A DNA stretch of 35,101 nt, from assembly GCA_025060595.1 (NCBI GenBank), contig JANXBX010000016.1, positions 1 to 35,101 on the forward strand, given 5' to 3'. The notes below the pieces were generated by a model. That model saw only the letters and a program-made list of their open reading frames with translations. It made no database searches and had not been told where the DNA came from. The position numbers and the translations under genes were made by a program. Below, in pieces: positions 8,201 to 16,127 of the stretch (position 1 is the stretch's first letter; each line of letters begins with the position of its first letter). Origin of the DNA: Synergistota bacterium. GTDB taxonomy: Bacteria > Synergistota > GBS-1.

Positions 8201-9121
8201 ATGAAGCTATCCATAGGTATAGATATTGGCGGAACTTTTATAAAAGGTGGTGTTATTACTGAAGGAGGAGAAGTTGTTGATTTTTTAAAAATTAAAACAC
8301 CGGATAGTAGAATGGTTAAGGATGTGATTGGAGTTGTTAAGTCTATTATTAATAATCTTATAGCTAAATATGAAGTAAGCTCTATAGGTGTAGCTTCACC
8401 AGGTTCTGTTTCAAAAGATGGTTTTGTATTGTTTTCACCTAATTTCCCCAGTTGGCGGGACATTCCTCTGAAACAACTTATAGAAAAGGAAATAGGGTTT
8501 TCTATTATATTAGACAACGATGCTAACGCTTATGCTTTTGGAGAATATGAAATTGGATGTGCTAAAAATGTAAATGATTTTATTCTTTTAACGCTTGGAA
8601 CAGGTGTAGGAGGGGCTATTTTCTCTGGTGGTAAGCTTATTAAAGGATATATGGGAATAGGAGGGGAGCTTGGACATATAGTTGTGGGGGATGAGGGACC
8701 GGTTTGTGGTTGCGGAAATATAGGATGTTTGGAGACTTACTCTTCCTTGAGTGGCATATTTAAGCTTCTTAAGGAGGAGGGCTTTGAGGAAGAATATTGG
8801 GACTCCCTTAGTTTGCTCAGACTTTATAGGGAAGGAGAACCTATAGCTAAAAGAATTATTAGCAAATTTATTAATTATTTAATTAAAGCCATTATAAGCT
8901 ATGTTCATATATTCAATCCTCAGCTTATAATTCTTGGAGGAGGACTATCAAGAGATTATAGAGAGATTTTAAGAGATTTAACCAAGAAAGTTAATGAACG
9001 TGTTATGCCTAGTTTTAGGGATACATTTAGTATAGTTTTTTCTTCACTATCTGATGAAGCTGGCATGATCGGTATAGCTCTTATGGCTTTAAAGGCGAAT
9101 AGCAATTCCTTTTTCCTTTAG
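8201..9121 (+). CDS. ROK family sugar kinase (glucokinase-like)
   Basis: This 306-residue ATP-dependent sugar kinase has the phosphate-1 motif [12 protein letters not shown] near the N-terminus, the sugar-binding and catalytic segment [20 protein letters not shown] for ATP binding, and GELGHIVVG followed by the ROK zinc motif [10 protein letters not shown]. It has no N-terminal DNA-binding domain, so it is a kinase rather than a repressor. The best guess is glucokinase or a related hexose/N-acetylhexosamine kinase. The ATG follows AGGGGGTG by seven bases. It stands alone on the plus strand between two minus-strand his units, divergent from hisIE and overlapping the hisF end by 33 bases. Confidence 0.9.
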   Translation: MKLSIGIDIGGTFIKGGVITEGGEVVDFLKIKTPDSRMVKDVIGVVKSIINNLIAKYEVSSIGVASPGSVSKDGFVLFSPNFPSWRDIPLKQLIEKEIGFSIILDNDANAYAFGEYEIGCAKNVNDFILLTLGTGVGGAIFSGGKLIKGYMGIGGELGHIVVGDEGPVCGCGNIGCLETYSSLSGIFKLLKEEGFEEEYWDSLSLLRLYREGEPIAKRIISKFINYLIKAIISYVHIFNPQLIILGGGLSRDYREILRDLTKKVNERVMPSFRDTFSIVFSSLSDEAGMIGIALMALKANSNSFFL

Positions 9122-9853
9122 GTAAAATTTTAGTTCTCCTATTCGTATCTTTCCATAATGAAATAATGTAGCTGCTAAAGCGGCACTTGCCTTGGCTTTT
9201 AAGAAAACTTCGAAGAAGTCCTCTATTTTACCAGCTCCTCCAGAGGCTATAACTGGTATATTAACATTTTCAACTATAGCTTTTGTTAATTCTACATCAT
9301 ATCCATCTTCGGTTCCGTCTTTATCCATGCTTGTGAGCAATATTTCTCCAGCTCCTAAGTTTTCAACGGTTTTTGCCCATTCAATAGCATCTATTCCTGT
9401 TGCTTGTGTCCCGCTCTTTATAAAAACTTCCCATGAACTCTTAGTTTTATTTGTCTTTTTAGCATCTATTGCTACGACTATACATTGCCTGCCAAAGAGA
9501 GTGGATGATTCTCTTATTATTTCTGGGTTTAAGACTGCTGCTGTGTTTATAGATACCTTATCTGCTCCAGCTAAAAGTGCATTTCTTATATCATTTATGT
9601 CTCTAATTCCTCCTCCAACAGTTAGTGGAATGAAAAGCACTTCTGAAACCCTTTCAATAACTCTTAACATTGTATCTCGATTTTCTAGAGAAGCTGTTAT
9701 ATCAAGAAAAACAAGTTCGTCTGCTCCTTCCGAGTTGTAAACTTTAGCTAGTTCTACAGGGTCACCCGCATCTCTAAGGTTGATGAAGTTTATTCCTTTA
9801 ACTACCCTCCCTTCCTTTACATCTAAACAGGGTATTATTCTTTTAGCTAACAT
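9089..9853 (-). CDS. hisF: Imidazole glycerol phosphate synthase cyclase subunit HisF
   Basis: This 254-residue TIM barrel pairs with HisH to turn PRFAR plus ammonia into imidazole glycerol phosphate and AICAR. Catalytic aspartates are D11 in [15 protein letters not shown] and D130 in VVAIDAKK. Phosphate-binding loops are LTVGGGIRD and [14 protein letters not shown] with AGAGGTG upstream; overlaps hisA by 11 bases. It is the last gene of the main operon, and its 3' end runs into the convergent ROK gene without a visible terminator. Confidence 0.97.
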   Translation of the reverse strand: MLAKRIIPCLDVKEGRVVKGINFINLRDAGDPVELAKVYNSEGADELVFLDITASLENRDTMLRVIERVSEVLFIPLTVGGGIRDINDIRNALLAGADKVSINTAAVLNPEIIRESSTLFGRQCIVVAIDAKKTNKTKSSWEVFIKSGTQATGIDAIEWAKTVENLGAGEILLTSMDKDGTEDGYDVELTKAIVENVNIPVIASGGAGKIEDFFEVFLKAKASAALAATLFHYGKIRIGELKFYLKEKGIAIRL

Positions 9854-10541
9854 TTTTTATCACCTCTAGAGGTATCGTTCCTTCATAAAAGGCTCTTCCT
9901 ATAATAACTCCGTGAGCTCCTACCCTTTTAGCTGTTTCTATATCTTCTATGGAGGATATCCCACCAGCGAATATTATCTTTGAATTTTTGTTCTTAGTAA
10001 AGTTTTCCAAAGAAGGGGTATCTAAACCTTTCAGAGTCCCATCTCTATGCGTAAAAGTTATAATAAAATTTTCAAAACCATCGCTTAAGGCGTATTCTAG
10101 GAATTCGTATCCTTTTATGTTTGTTCTTTTTTGCCATCCTTGGACTTTTAGAAAACCCTCTTCGTCAATATCTATGGCTATTATTATTCTACTTTTTTCA
10201 ATTTTTAAACTCTCCTTACATTCAAAGAACAAGGTGCTTATTATAGCGAAGTCCATACCCAATGATAAAATTTCCCTAAGTGTATTAATGTTTCTTATGC
10301 CTCCTCCTATTTCTATTTCTAAACCTGTCTTTTCCTTAATAGCCAAAGCTATGTGCAAATTTAGAGGTCTCCCTTCTTTAGCACCATCTAAATCTACTAT
10401 ATGAAGTCTTTTCGCCCCTGCTTCTTTAAATTTCAAAGCCATTTGTATAGGATCTTTTCTAAATAGTTCTCTTTCAAACAAACCTTGGTATAATCTTACA
10501 CACATTCCATCTTTTAAGTCTATTGCTGGTATTATTAACAT
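9843..10541 (-). CDS. hisA: Phosphoribosylformimino-AICAR ribotide isomerase HisA
   Basis: This 232-residue TIM-barrel isomerase opens the ribose of ProFAR to give PRFAR, the HisHF substrate. It has [20 protein letters not shown] with catalytic D8, an IEIGGGIRN phosphate loop, the second catalytic Asp in [10 protein letters not shown] (about 124), THRDGTLKG, and the final [11 protein letters not shown] and [11 protein letters not shown] loops. Length is slightly short but complete. It overlaps hisH by seven bases and hisF by eleven, consistent with tight translational coupling. Confidence 0.96.
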   Translation of the reverse strand: MLIIPAIDLKDGMCVRLYQGLFERELFRKDPIQMALKFKEAGAKRLHIVDLDGAKEGRPLNLHIALAIKEKTGLEIEIGGGIRNINTLREILSLGMDFAIISTLFFECKESLKIEKSRIIIAIDIDEEGFLKVQGWQKRTNIKGYEFLEYALSDGFENFIITFTHRDGTLKGLDTPSLENFTKNKNSKIIFAGGISSIEDIETAKRVGAHGVIIGRAFYEGTIPLEVIKNVS

Positions 10542-11146
10542 GATCTTTTTAGCCCCTCTAGTGAAAAATTAAGAAGCTTTAATCCTATTTCTCCCGATTT
10601 TTCTGGATGAAACTGAAAGCCTAAGAGGTTTTCCTCACCAATTATGGAAGGGAAGTTTATACCATAATGGGTTTCTCCTATAATTATTTTCTCTTCTTCT
10701 GGAACAGCATAGTAGGAATGAGCAAAGTAAAAGTATTGAGGAAATTGGAAATGTTCTAAAAAACTCTTTCCTTTTAAGTTAACTACGTTCCATCCCATAT
10801 GAGGTATTGGAAGATCTTTTTCAGGGAGTTTCTTTATACTCCCTCTTAGAAGTTTAAGTCCTTCGTGAAAGCCTTCTTCTTCGCTTCTTTCAAATAGAAG
10901 TTGCATTCCTAAGCAAATTCCAAGAAGAGGGTTTCCCTTTTTTATCCAACTTTCGATTTTCTCTATCCAGCTAAATTTTATAAGATTTCTCATAGCGCTA
11001 CCAAATGCTCCTACTCCTGGAAGTATCAATAATGATATTTCCCTTAATTCTGGCTCTATTAAAACTCTGAAAGGCTTTTCTAAGATTCTAATAGCATTTA
11101 CAAGACTCTTTAAGTTACCAGCTCCATAATCTATTATCCCTATCAA
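10535..11146 (-). CDS. hisH: Imidazole glycerol phosphate synthase glutaminase subunit HisH
   Basis: This 203-residue class I glutamine amidotransferase makes ammonia for HisF. Nucleophile C78 lies in LLGICLGMQLLF, with H180 and E182 in GFQFHPEKSG and the oxyanion strand LPGVGAFGSAM. It starts at TTG 11146, one base after the hisB stop and nine bases after GGAG, giving the expected MIGIIDYGAGN N-terminus. It overlaps hisA by seven bases. Confidence 0.95.
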   Translation of the reverse strand: MIGIIDYGAGNLKSLVNAIRILEKPFRVLIEPELREISLLILPGVGAFGSAMRNLIKFSWIEKIESWIKKGNPLLGICLGMQLLFERSEEEGFHEGLKLLRGSIKKLPEKDLPIPHMGWNVVNLKGKSFLEHFQFPQYFYFAHSYYAVPEEEKIIIGETHYGINFPSIIGEENLLGFQFHPEKSGEIGLKLLNFSLEGLKRSC

Positions 11147-11147
11147 A

Positions 11148-11717
11148 TTACATCACTCCCTTAGTTGAGGGAATACCAGATTCTTCTTTTAAAGCCATTT
11201 TTAGAGCCTGTCCTACTCCTTTAAAGATGGCTTCAATTACGTGGTGCGCATTTCTACCTTTTCTTTTTATTATATGGAGGGTTATAAAAGCGTTGTGGGT
11301 AAAAGCTCGCCAAAACTCCTCTATAACTGAAACATCTAAGTTTCCCACTTGTTTTTCATTCAAATTCACGTCAAAAACAAAAAAGCACCTTTCTGCTAAA
11401 TCTAAAGCCACTTCTACTAGAGCATCATCCATTGGCATTAGAAAGAAGCCAAAACGTTTTATGTTTTCTCTTTTTCCCAAGCTCTCTTTAAATGCTTTTC
11501 CTAAAACTATGCCTATATCTTCAACTATGTGGTGGTTATCTACATTAATATCTCCTTGAGCTTTTACTTCTAAATTAAAGTTGCCATGTAAAGCAAAAGT
11601 TTCAATCATATGGTTTAGAAATCCTATAGGTGTATCTATTAATGCTTTCCCTTGTCCCCTTATCTCTAACTTTACCTGAATTTTAGTTTCTCTTGTAACT
11701 CTCTCAGTAATAACCAG
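11148..11717 (-). CDS. hisB: Imidazoleglycerol-phosphate dehydratase HisB, with CTG start
   Basis: HisB dehydrates imidazole glycerol phosphate to imidazole acetol phosphate. The first ATG in frame (11609) would give 153 residues and cut off a conserved N-terminus. The open frame continues upstream as ITERVTRETKIQVKLEIRG and then GKALIDTPIGFLNHM, a good match to HisB. There is no ATG, GTG or TTG between the preceding in-frame stop and 11609. CTG 11717 is nine bases after a perfect GGAGGT (11732-11727) and gives 189 residues, the usual monofunctional length. Metal motifs are DNHHIVED and GRNAHHVIEAIFK. The start overlaps the hisC end by 46 bases. There is no fused phosphatase domain. An ATT at 11711 is the only other start I would consider. 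Confidence 0.93.
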   Translation of the reverse strand: MVITERVTRETKIQVKLEIRGQGKALIDTPIGFLNHMIETFALHGNFNLEVKAQGDINVDNHHIVEDIGIVLGKAFKESLGKRENIKRFGFFLMPMDDALVEVALDLAERCFFVFDVNLNEKQVGNLDVSVIEEFWRAFTHNAFITLHIIKRKGRNAHHVIEAIFKGVGQALKMALKEESGIPSTKGVM

Positions 11718-12673
11718 ATTTTTTCTACCTCCTCTCTTTTACCTATGCTTATTCTTATATAGTTACCGTTTATATCAGGTTTCCTTATTTCTACATTTCT
11801 TTCTCTTAAAAAACTTATTACATCTAAACTTTCATCTAGAACCTTACATAAGATGAAATTTGTTTCTGATGGGTAAACTTTAAGAAAAGAGAGACTTTTT
11901 AATTTTTCTATTAGCCAGGCCCTGTTATTAAGGATCTCCTTTACTTTTTCTTTAACCCAATCGTCTTTTTCTAGCATCAAAAGTGCTGTTTTTTCTGAGA
12001 AAAGGCTTAGGTTAAATGGCAGGCGAACTTCGTTTATAAAATTTATGTTTTTCTTGGTAGATATTGCGTATCCTATTCTTGCTCCTGCTAAACCAAAGGC
12101 TTTAGAGAAGGTTCTGATTATGATAACATTTTCTCTTTCTATTGCTAATCTGAGGAAAGTTTTGCCGGAAAACTCATAATAGGCCTCGTCTATTATTGTA
12201 ATTCCAGGATTTTTGTTAATAATACTTTCTATTTCTTCGGGAGGCCAGCAATTTGCAGTAGGATTATTAGGATATCCTAAAAAGGTTATAGCTCCGTCTT
12301 TTACAGCCGTTTCCATATAATTTAATGGAAGATTCCAGTTTTCATCTAATGGAATCTTTATAATACTTATTCCTAAAGTATCTGCTATTTTCTCATACAT
12401 TGTAAATGTGGGATAGGGTATAACTAAGGGAAAGTTCTTTCTGTAAAAGGCAATCAATATATAGAGTATAAGTTCATCTGAGCCGTTGCCTACTATAATA
12501 TTTTCCGGTTCAACGTTTAGTTTCTTAGCTAATGACTTCCTTAGGTCCCTTTGATCTGGGTCAGGATACCTGTTTATTTCTATATTTTTAAAAGTTTCTA
12601 AGAAATCTTCTTTGAACTCCTCAAGCGGATTAAAAGGGTTTTCGTTCAGGTTAGCCCTTAGTGGCCTGTCCAT
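11672..12673 (-). CDS. hisC: Histidinol-phosphate aminotransferase HisC
   Basis: This 333-residue PLP-dependent aminotransferase (fold type I) converts imidazole acetol phosphate to histidinol phosphate. The PLP lysine is K191 in IIRTFSKAFGLAGARIGY. Also seen are the LNENPF substrate region, VGNGSDELI, FLGYPNNPTAN and IIDEAYYEFSG. The ATG at 12673 has AAGGAGA upstream. It overlaps the hisD end by 16 bases, and hisB starts inside its last 46 bases. Confidence 0.96.
   Translation of the reverse strand: MDRPLRANLNENPFNPLEEFKEDFLETFKNIEINRYPDPDQRDLRKSLAKKLNVEPENIIVGNGSDELILYILIAFYRKNFPLVIPYPTFTMYEKIADTLGISIIKIPLDENWNLPLNYMETAVKDGAITFLGYPNNPTANCWPPEEIESIINKNPGITIIDEAYYEFSGKTFLRLAIERENVIIIRTFSKAFGLAGARIGYAISTKKNINFINEVRLPFNLSLFSEKTALLMLEKDDWVKEKVKEILNNRAWLIEKLKSLSFLKVYPSETNFILCKVLDESLDVISFLRERNVEIRKPDINGNYIRISIGKREEVEKIWLLLRELQEKLKFR
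11715..11732 (-). promoter_or_regulatory. Ribosome binding site and CTG start of hisB
   Basis: Minus strand: GGAGGT at 11732-11727, nine-base spacer, CTG at 11717-11715, all inside hisC. It sets the hisB start at a codon that common gene callers do not accept. Confidence 0.7.
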
Positions 12674-13983
12674 TTTGGTTTCTCCTTTTTAAACATGCTT
12701 TCTTTTCTAATCTTTATCGAAAGAGCATGTCCGTACAATCCTTCTGTTTCAGCTAAAATTGTGGTTGCTTCGGAAAGCTCCTTAAAGCCGTTTTCCGATA
12801 TGGATAGAAAATTTATGGTTTTCATAAAGTCTTTAACACTTAAAGCGGAGAAAAACTTTGCTGTTCCTGAGGTGGGTAAAATATGATTGGGACCTCCTAT
12901 ATAATCGCCTATAACTTCAGAAGAGTAAGAGCCTAGAAATACAGTACCTGCATTCTTAATCTTGGGTAGAACTAAGAATGGTTCTCTTGTTTGTATTTCT
13001 AAATGTTCTGGTGCTATAAGGTTTACAAGTTCTGCTCCCTCTTCAATGTTATTTACTATGATGATCGCTCCGTAGTTTTCAAGAGATTCTCTTATTACTT
13101 CATTGCTAGGAAGGTCCTGTGCAAGGTGATATACGATGGAATGGACTCTTTCAGCAAGAGTGTTTGATGTTGTTATAAGAATGGCTGAGGACAAAGGATC
13201 ATGTTCTGCCTGAGATATCAAGTCTGCGGCTACCCATGATGGATTTGCATTTTCATCAGCTAGTATGCAAATCTCGCTTGGTCCAGCAAGGGAATCTATT
13301 CCAATTTCTCCTAGTAAGAGTTTTTTAGCCATAGTGACATAGATATTACCTGGACCAACTACTTTGTTTACTTTAGGTATTGTTTCTGTTCCAAAGGCCA
13401 TCGATGCTATAGCTATTGCTCCCCCAACCTTATAGATTTCATTTATACCTAACTCCTTAGCAGAGAATAGTATAGCTGGATTAACCTCGCCACTGTAAGA
13501 GGGTGGTGTACAAACTATTATTCTTTCTGCTCCTGCTATTTTTGCTGGTACAGCTGCCATTATAAGGGAAGAGGGGTATGAGGCTCTTCCTCCAGGCACA
13601 TAAATTCCTATACTTTCTATTGGTACCATCTTTTGTCCCATTATGTTTCCGTTGTCTTCTTCCATTAACCAAGATTGTGGTTTCTGTTTTTCATGAAATT
13701 TCCATATCCTTTCGATTGATTTTCTAATAGCGTTTTTGGTTTCTTGGGACAGTAATTTTTCAGATTCAATAATTTCTCTCACACTTACTTTGATTTCGCT
13801 TTCTTTTAGCTCAACCCCTTGGAATCTTTTTACATCTTCTATTATTGCTTTGTCTCCTAACGCTTTAAGCCTTTGAATTGCTTCCTTAACTTTTGTTTCT
13901 ATGTCTTCTCGTGTATGTGATCTTTCTGCTAGCATTTTTTCTAAGATGCTTTTTGCCTCTTCAGATCCTCTTATTATTTTCAT
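12658..13983 (-). CDS. hisD: Histidinol dehydrogenase HisD
   Basis: This 441-residue zinc enzyme oxidises histidinol to histidine with NAD in the last two steps. From ATG 13983 the zinc ligands are Q258 and H261 (LISQAEHDP) and the catalytic pair is E326-H327 (LIAPEHLEI), matching E. coli numbering closely. It also has YVPGGRASYPSS and VVGPGNIYVT. An in-frame GTG at 13992 is possible, but ATG 13983 is eight bases after GAGG while the GTG has no spacing, so ATG is preferred. It overlaps hisG by 23 bases. Confidence 0.96.
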   Translation of the reverse strand: MKIIRGSEEAKSILEKMLAERSHTREDIETKVKEAIQRLKALGDKAIIEDVKRFQGVELKESEIKVSVREIIESEKLLSQETKNAIRKSIERIWKFHEKQKPQSWLMEEDNGNIMGQKMVPIESIGIYVPGGRASYPSSLIMAAVPAKIAGAERIIVCTPPSYSGEVNPAILFSAKELGINEIYKVGGAIAIASMAFGTETIPKVNKVVGPGNIYVTMAKKLLLGEIGIDSLAGPSEICILADENANPSWVAADLISQAEHDPLSSAILITTSNTLAERVHSIVYHLAQDLPSNEVIRESLENYGAIIIVNNIEEGAELVNLIAPEHLEIQTREPFLVLPKIKNAGTVFLGSYSSEVIGDYIGGPNHILPTSGTAKFFSALSVKDFMKTINFLSISENGFKELSEATTILAETEGLYGHALSIKIRKESMFKKEKPKWTGH

Positions 13984-14623
13984 TATTATCACCTCTTTCC
14001 AATATAGAGGCTATTTCAAGGATTTCCTCCGTTCTATTTTTATAGCAAACAGGATTAACAATGAGCCTTGCACTTACCTGAGCTACACTTTTTATGATTA
14101 TAAGATCATTTTCTTTAAGGGTTCTTCCTGTTTCTTTAAGGTCTAAAATAACATCTACCAGGTTTATAAGGGGGGCTATTTCAACCGATCCATAGAGTTT
14201 TATTATGTCCATTTGGATTCCTTGGTAGTTTAGAAAATCTTCAGCTATTTTAGGATATTTTGTTCCTAGTTTTTTACCCCACAATATTTCTTTTTCGAAG
14301 GAAAATCCTTTTGTCCTTGGTGATGCAATCACAAGTTCGCATTTTCCAATACCTAGATCAGCTATTTCATAAACTTCTTCATTTCTTTCCCATATAACAT
14401 CATTGCCGGCTATTCCTAAATCTGCTGCTCTTTTGGAGACGTAAAGAGGAATGTCAAATGGCTTGGCTAAAATAAGCTTAAGGCCGTTTCTTTCGATTAC
14501 AAGTTTTCTACTTTTAGATAGATCTTCGTACGAATCTTCTATGATTCCTTTTTTGTTAAGTAAATCAACTATTTCTTTTAATAGTCTTCCCGTTGGTAAG
14601 GCTATTGATAAGTTCCTCTTCAT
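13961..14623 (-). CDS. hisG: ATP phosphoribosyltransferase catalytic subunit HisG (short form)
   Basis: HisG makes phosphoribosyl-ATP from ATP and PRPP, the committed step. At 220 residues it is the short HisG type, lacking the C-terminal histidine-binding domain and needing HisZ, which is encoded next to it. Motifs are LSIALPTGRLLKEI, DLGIAGNDVIWE, YGSVEIAPLINLVDVILDL (the PRPP loop region is EIAPL) and ETGRTLKEN. The ATG at 14623 lies inside hisZ, 59 bases before the hisZ stop, with GGAGGG 11 bases upstream. Nothing later would keep the conserved N-terminus. Confidence 0.95.
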   Translation of the reverse strand: MKRNLSIALPTGRLLKEIVDLLNKKGIIEDSYEDLSKSRKLVIERNGLKLILAKPFDIPLYVSKRAADLGIAGNDVIWERNEEVYEIADLGIGKCELVIASPRTKGFSFEKEILWGKKLGTKYPKIAEDFLNYQGIQMDIIKLYGSVEIAPLINLVDVILDLKETGRTLKENDLIIIKSVAQVSARLIVNPVCYKNRTEEILEIASILERGDNNENNKRI

Positions 14624-15737
14624 CTATTTCTTGTCCCTCCATTTTTAAAAGAAGCTTTGGATTTTTTATCTTTACGAATCTATCTTCATTAGCCTGTGGA
14701 GGAAGAAGTAGTGTCTTAAATCCCTTTTCTCTTGCCTTTTTGACTAATTTTAGCGCTTTCTTTAAGTCTCTATCTGTATCAGTTACCTTTATTATTAAAT
14801 CAATATCCATTTCTTTTCTATAGGAAGGAAGGTTTTTAAAGGAAAAGGCAAAACCGGTAGCAGGGATATTAAAGAGCTTATCATACCTTCCTCCTCCACC
14901 AAATATTTTTCCTTCCTTGGGGTTGCTTAATTCGAAGATTATTCCATTATAATAGTTCAGAGCTCTTATCATTCCTAGATCTATGGTAATATCTTCAAAC
15001 TCTATGTTATCTAAAATTTTCCAAATTTCATTAAGGGCTTCTTCTATTAGTGACGAATTGAATGGGATCTTTACATCTTTTAGGGTTCTTTTTTTACATC
15101 TTATAAGTGGAAGCTTAAAAAGAAAATTCTTTTGCCCTTCCGGTATTTCCATGAAAGTGATTATTTCTCGATAAAGTACAAAGTTTTTGGAAGCAAGCGT
15201 TTCCTTAATAAGTTCTTTGTAATCTTCACTAACCGGAACAGAATCCAAAATCCCTTGAATTAGCTTTATATGGTTTAAGTCTACTATTGGGTTTTCTATA
15301 CCTATTACTTTCATAGATTCTATTGCTAAGCTTAAAACCTCGATGTCAGCACATATTGATGGATCCCCAAATATTTCTACACCTATCTGAGGGAACTCAA
15401 TAGGGTCTTCTCTCAGAAAGATCATTCCTCTATAGTAAAGTTTTAGAGGACGAGGTTCTCCGGCTAAATGGGTCATAGCAATCCTACCCACAGGTTTGGT
15501 TAGTTCTGGCCTCAGAGCAAGTATTTCGCCATCTCTATCTATTATTTTGTAGACCTTTTTCTTATAATCTTTCCCAAGCCCTTCAGTCAAAAACTCGTAA
15601 TATTCAAAACTTGGGGGAATAACTTCCATATATCCCCAAAGCTCAAAAAGGGATGATAGAGTTGCTTCTATTTCTCTTAATGTTTTTGTTTCGTTTGGTA
15701 AATAATCCTTACAGCCTCTCGGTTTTATTAGATCCAT
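14565..15737 (-). CDS. hisZ: ATP phosphoribosyltransferase regulatory subunit HisZ
   Basis: HisZ is a catalytically inactive histidyl-tRNA synthetase paralog that binds HisG and mediates histidine feedback. This copy has 390 residues. Class II synthetase-like motifs are visible: KPRGCKDYLPNE, ALRPELTKPVGRIA, KLYYRGMIFLRE and, in the C-terminal half, IFGGGGRYDKLFN. It lacks the full C-terminal anticodon-binding domain of a true HisRS. It is the first gene of the main operon, 50 bases downstream of a good promoter, and its ribosome site is weak. It could be misread as hisS, but the short-form HisG beside it settles the call. Confidence 0.93.
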   Translation of the reverse strand: MDLIKPRGCKDYLPNETKTLREIEATLSSLFELWGYMEVIPPSFEYYEFLTEGLGKDYKKKVYKIIDRDGEILALRPELTKPVGRIAMTHLAGEPRPLKLYYRGMIFLREDPIEFPQIGVEIFGDPSICADIEVLSLAIESMKVIGIENPIVDLNHIKLIQGILDSVPVSEDYKELIKETLASKNFVLYREIITFMEIPEGQKNFLFKLPLIRCKKRTLKDVKIPFNSSLIEEALNEIWKILDNIEFEDITIDLGMIRALNYYNGIIFELSNPKEGKIFGGGGRYDKLFNIPATGFAFSFKNLPSYRKEMDIDLIIKVTDTDRDLKKALKLVKKAREKGFKTLLLPPQANEDRFVKIKNPKLLLKMEGQEIDEEELINSLTNGKTIKRNS

Positions 15738-15786
15738 TTGTTTCTCTATCGATTTACTTTAATAAAGTATTATAACTAGCATTTAT

Positions 15787-15815
15787 AATTTAGCATACTT
15801 TGCTTTTGCTGTCAA
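15787..15815 (-). promoter_or_regulatory. Predicted sigma70-type promoter of the hisZGDCBHAF operon
   Basis: Minus strand: perfect -35 TTGACA (15815-15810), 17-base spacer, -10 TAAATT (15792-15787) with an upstream TG extension (TGC). Expected transcription start is near 15780, giving a leader of about 42 bases before hisZ, too short for an attenuator or T-box. Two direct ATGCTA copies 14 bases apart flank the -10, and inverted AAAGTAT/ATACTTT arms (15764-15801) bracket the -10 and start point. A repressor site is plausible; YerC is the nearest candidate. Confidence 0.65.
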
Positions 15816-15919
15816 GAAGTCAATAACTCCTCGTTGAATGTATATAAAGCTTTCATAAGTGGTAAAGAGTTTGGGTTTCTTATATGCTAGACTAGGTTTT
15901 TCTTTGAAAGCAGTTTTTC

Positions 15920-15947
15920 TTGAAAATCATACACCGTATATTTTCAA
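15920..15947. repeat. Near-perfect 28-base palindrome, operator-like
   Basis: TTGAAAAT, one unpaired C, ATAC, loop ACC, then GTAT and ATTTTCAA: twelve base pairs with one bulged C and a three-base centre. It lies in the 390-base gene-free stretch between hisZ and dctP, about 180 bases before dctP. It resembles a dimeric repressor site rather than a terminator, since no T-tract follows. Confidence 0.5.
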
Positions 15948-15976
15948 ATAGAGAAATAATGTTTTGAATAGAGAAA
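15947..15976. repeat. Direct repeat AATAGAGAAA, 20-base period
   Basis: AATAGAGAAA occurs at 15947-15956 and again at 15967-15976, exactly 20 bases apart, about two helical turns, each preceded by a TTTT run. It adjoins the palindrome at 15920-15947. This could be a regulator-binding array for the TRAP operon, or chance in AT-rich DNA. Confidence 0.35.
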
Positions 15977-16027
15977 AACAGATTTTAAAAGGAAGGAATA
16001 AATAGGATAAAAAACATTATCTTTATG

Positions 16028-16053
16028 AGCTTAAATTTTTTAATAATTAAGCT
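16028..16053. promoter_or_regulatory. Inverted repeat touching the dctP -35 region
   Basis: AGCTTAA (16028-16034) and TTAAGCT (16047-16053) are exact inverted arms with a 12-base spacer. The right arm abuts the proposed -35 element at 16053. The position suits an activator or repressor operator for the TRAP operon. No regulator gene is present beside it. Confidence 0.35.
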
Positions 16054-16082
16054 TGAGGTTGTTTCATGTCTTTGTTTATAAT
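16053..16082 (+). promoter_or_regulatory. Predicted promoter of the TRAP transporter operon
   Basis: A -35-like TTGAGG (16053-16058), an 18-base spacer and a perfect -10 TATAAT (16077-16082). Expected transcription start is near 16089, leaving a leader of about 39 bases that contains the purine-rich ribosome site GGAGGAGGGAGGG before the ATG at 16128. Confidence 0.55.
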
Positions 16083-16127
16083 TCACTAGTAGGTGTTTCC
16101 AAGTTTTTAAGTGGAGGAGGGAGGGAA

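Noticed and set aside
11148..11609. hisB as a truncated 153-residue gene or pseudogene
   Set aside because: The missing N-terminus is intact in the same frame upstream; only the start codon is non-standard.
14565..15737. hisZ as a true histidyl-tRNA synthetase (hisS)
   Set aside because: It lacks a full anticodon-binding domain and sits directly before a short-form HisG that requires HisZ.
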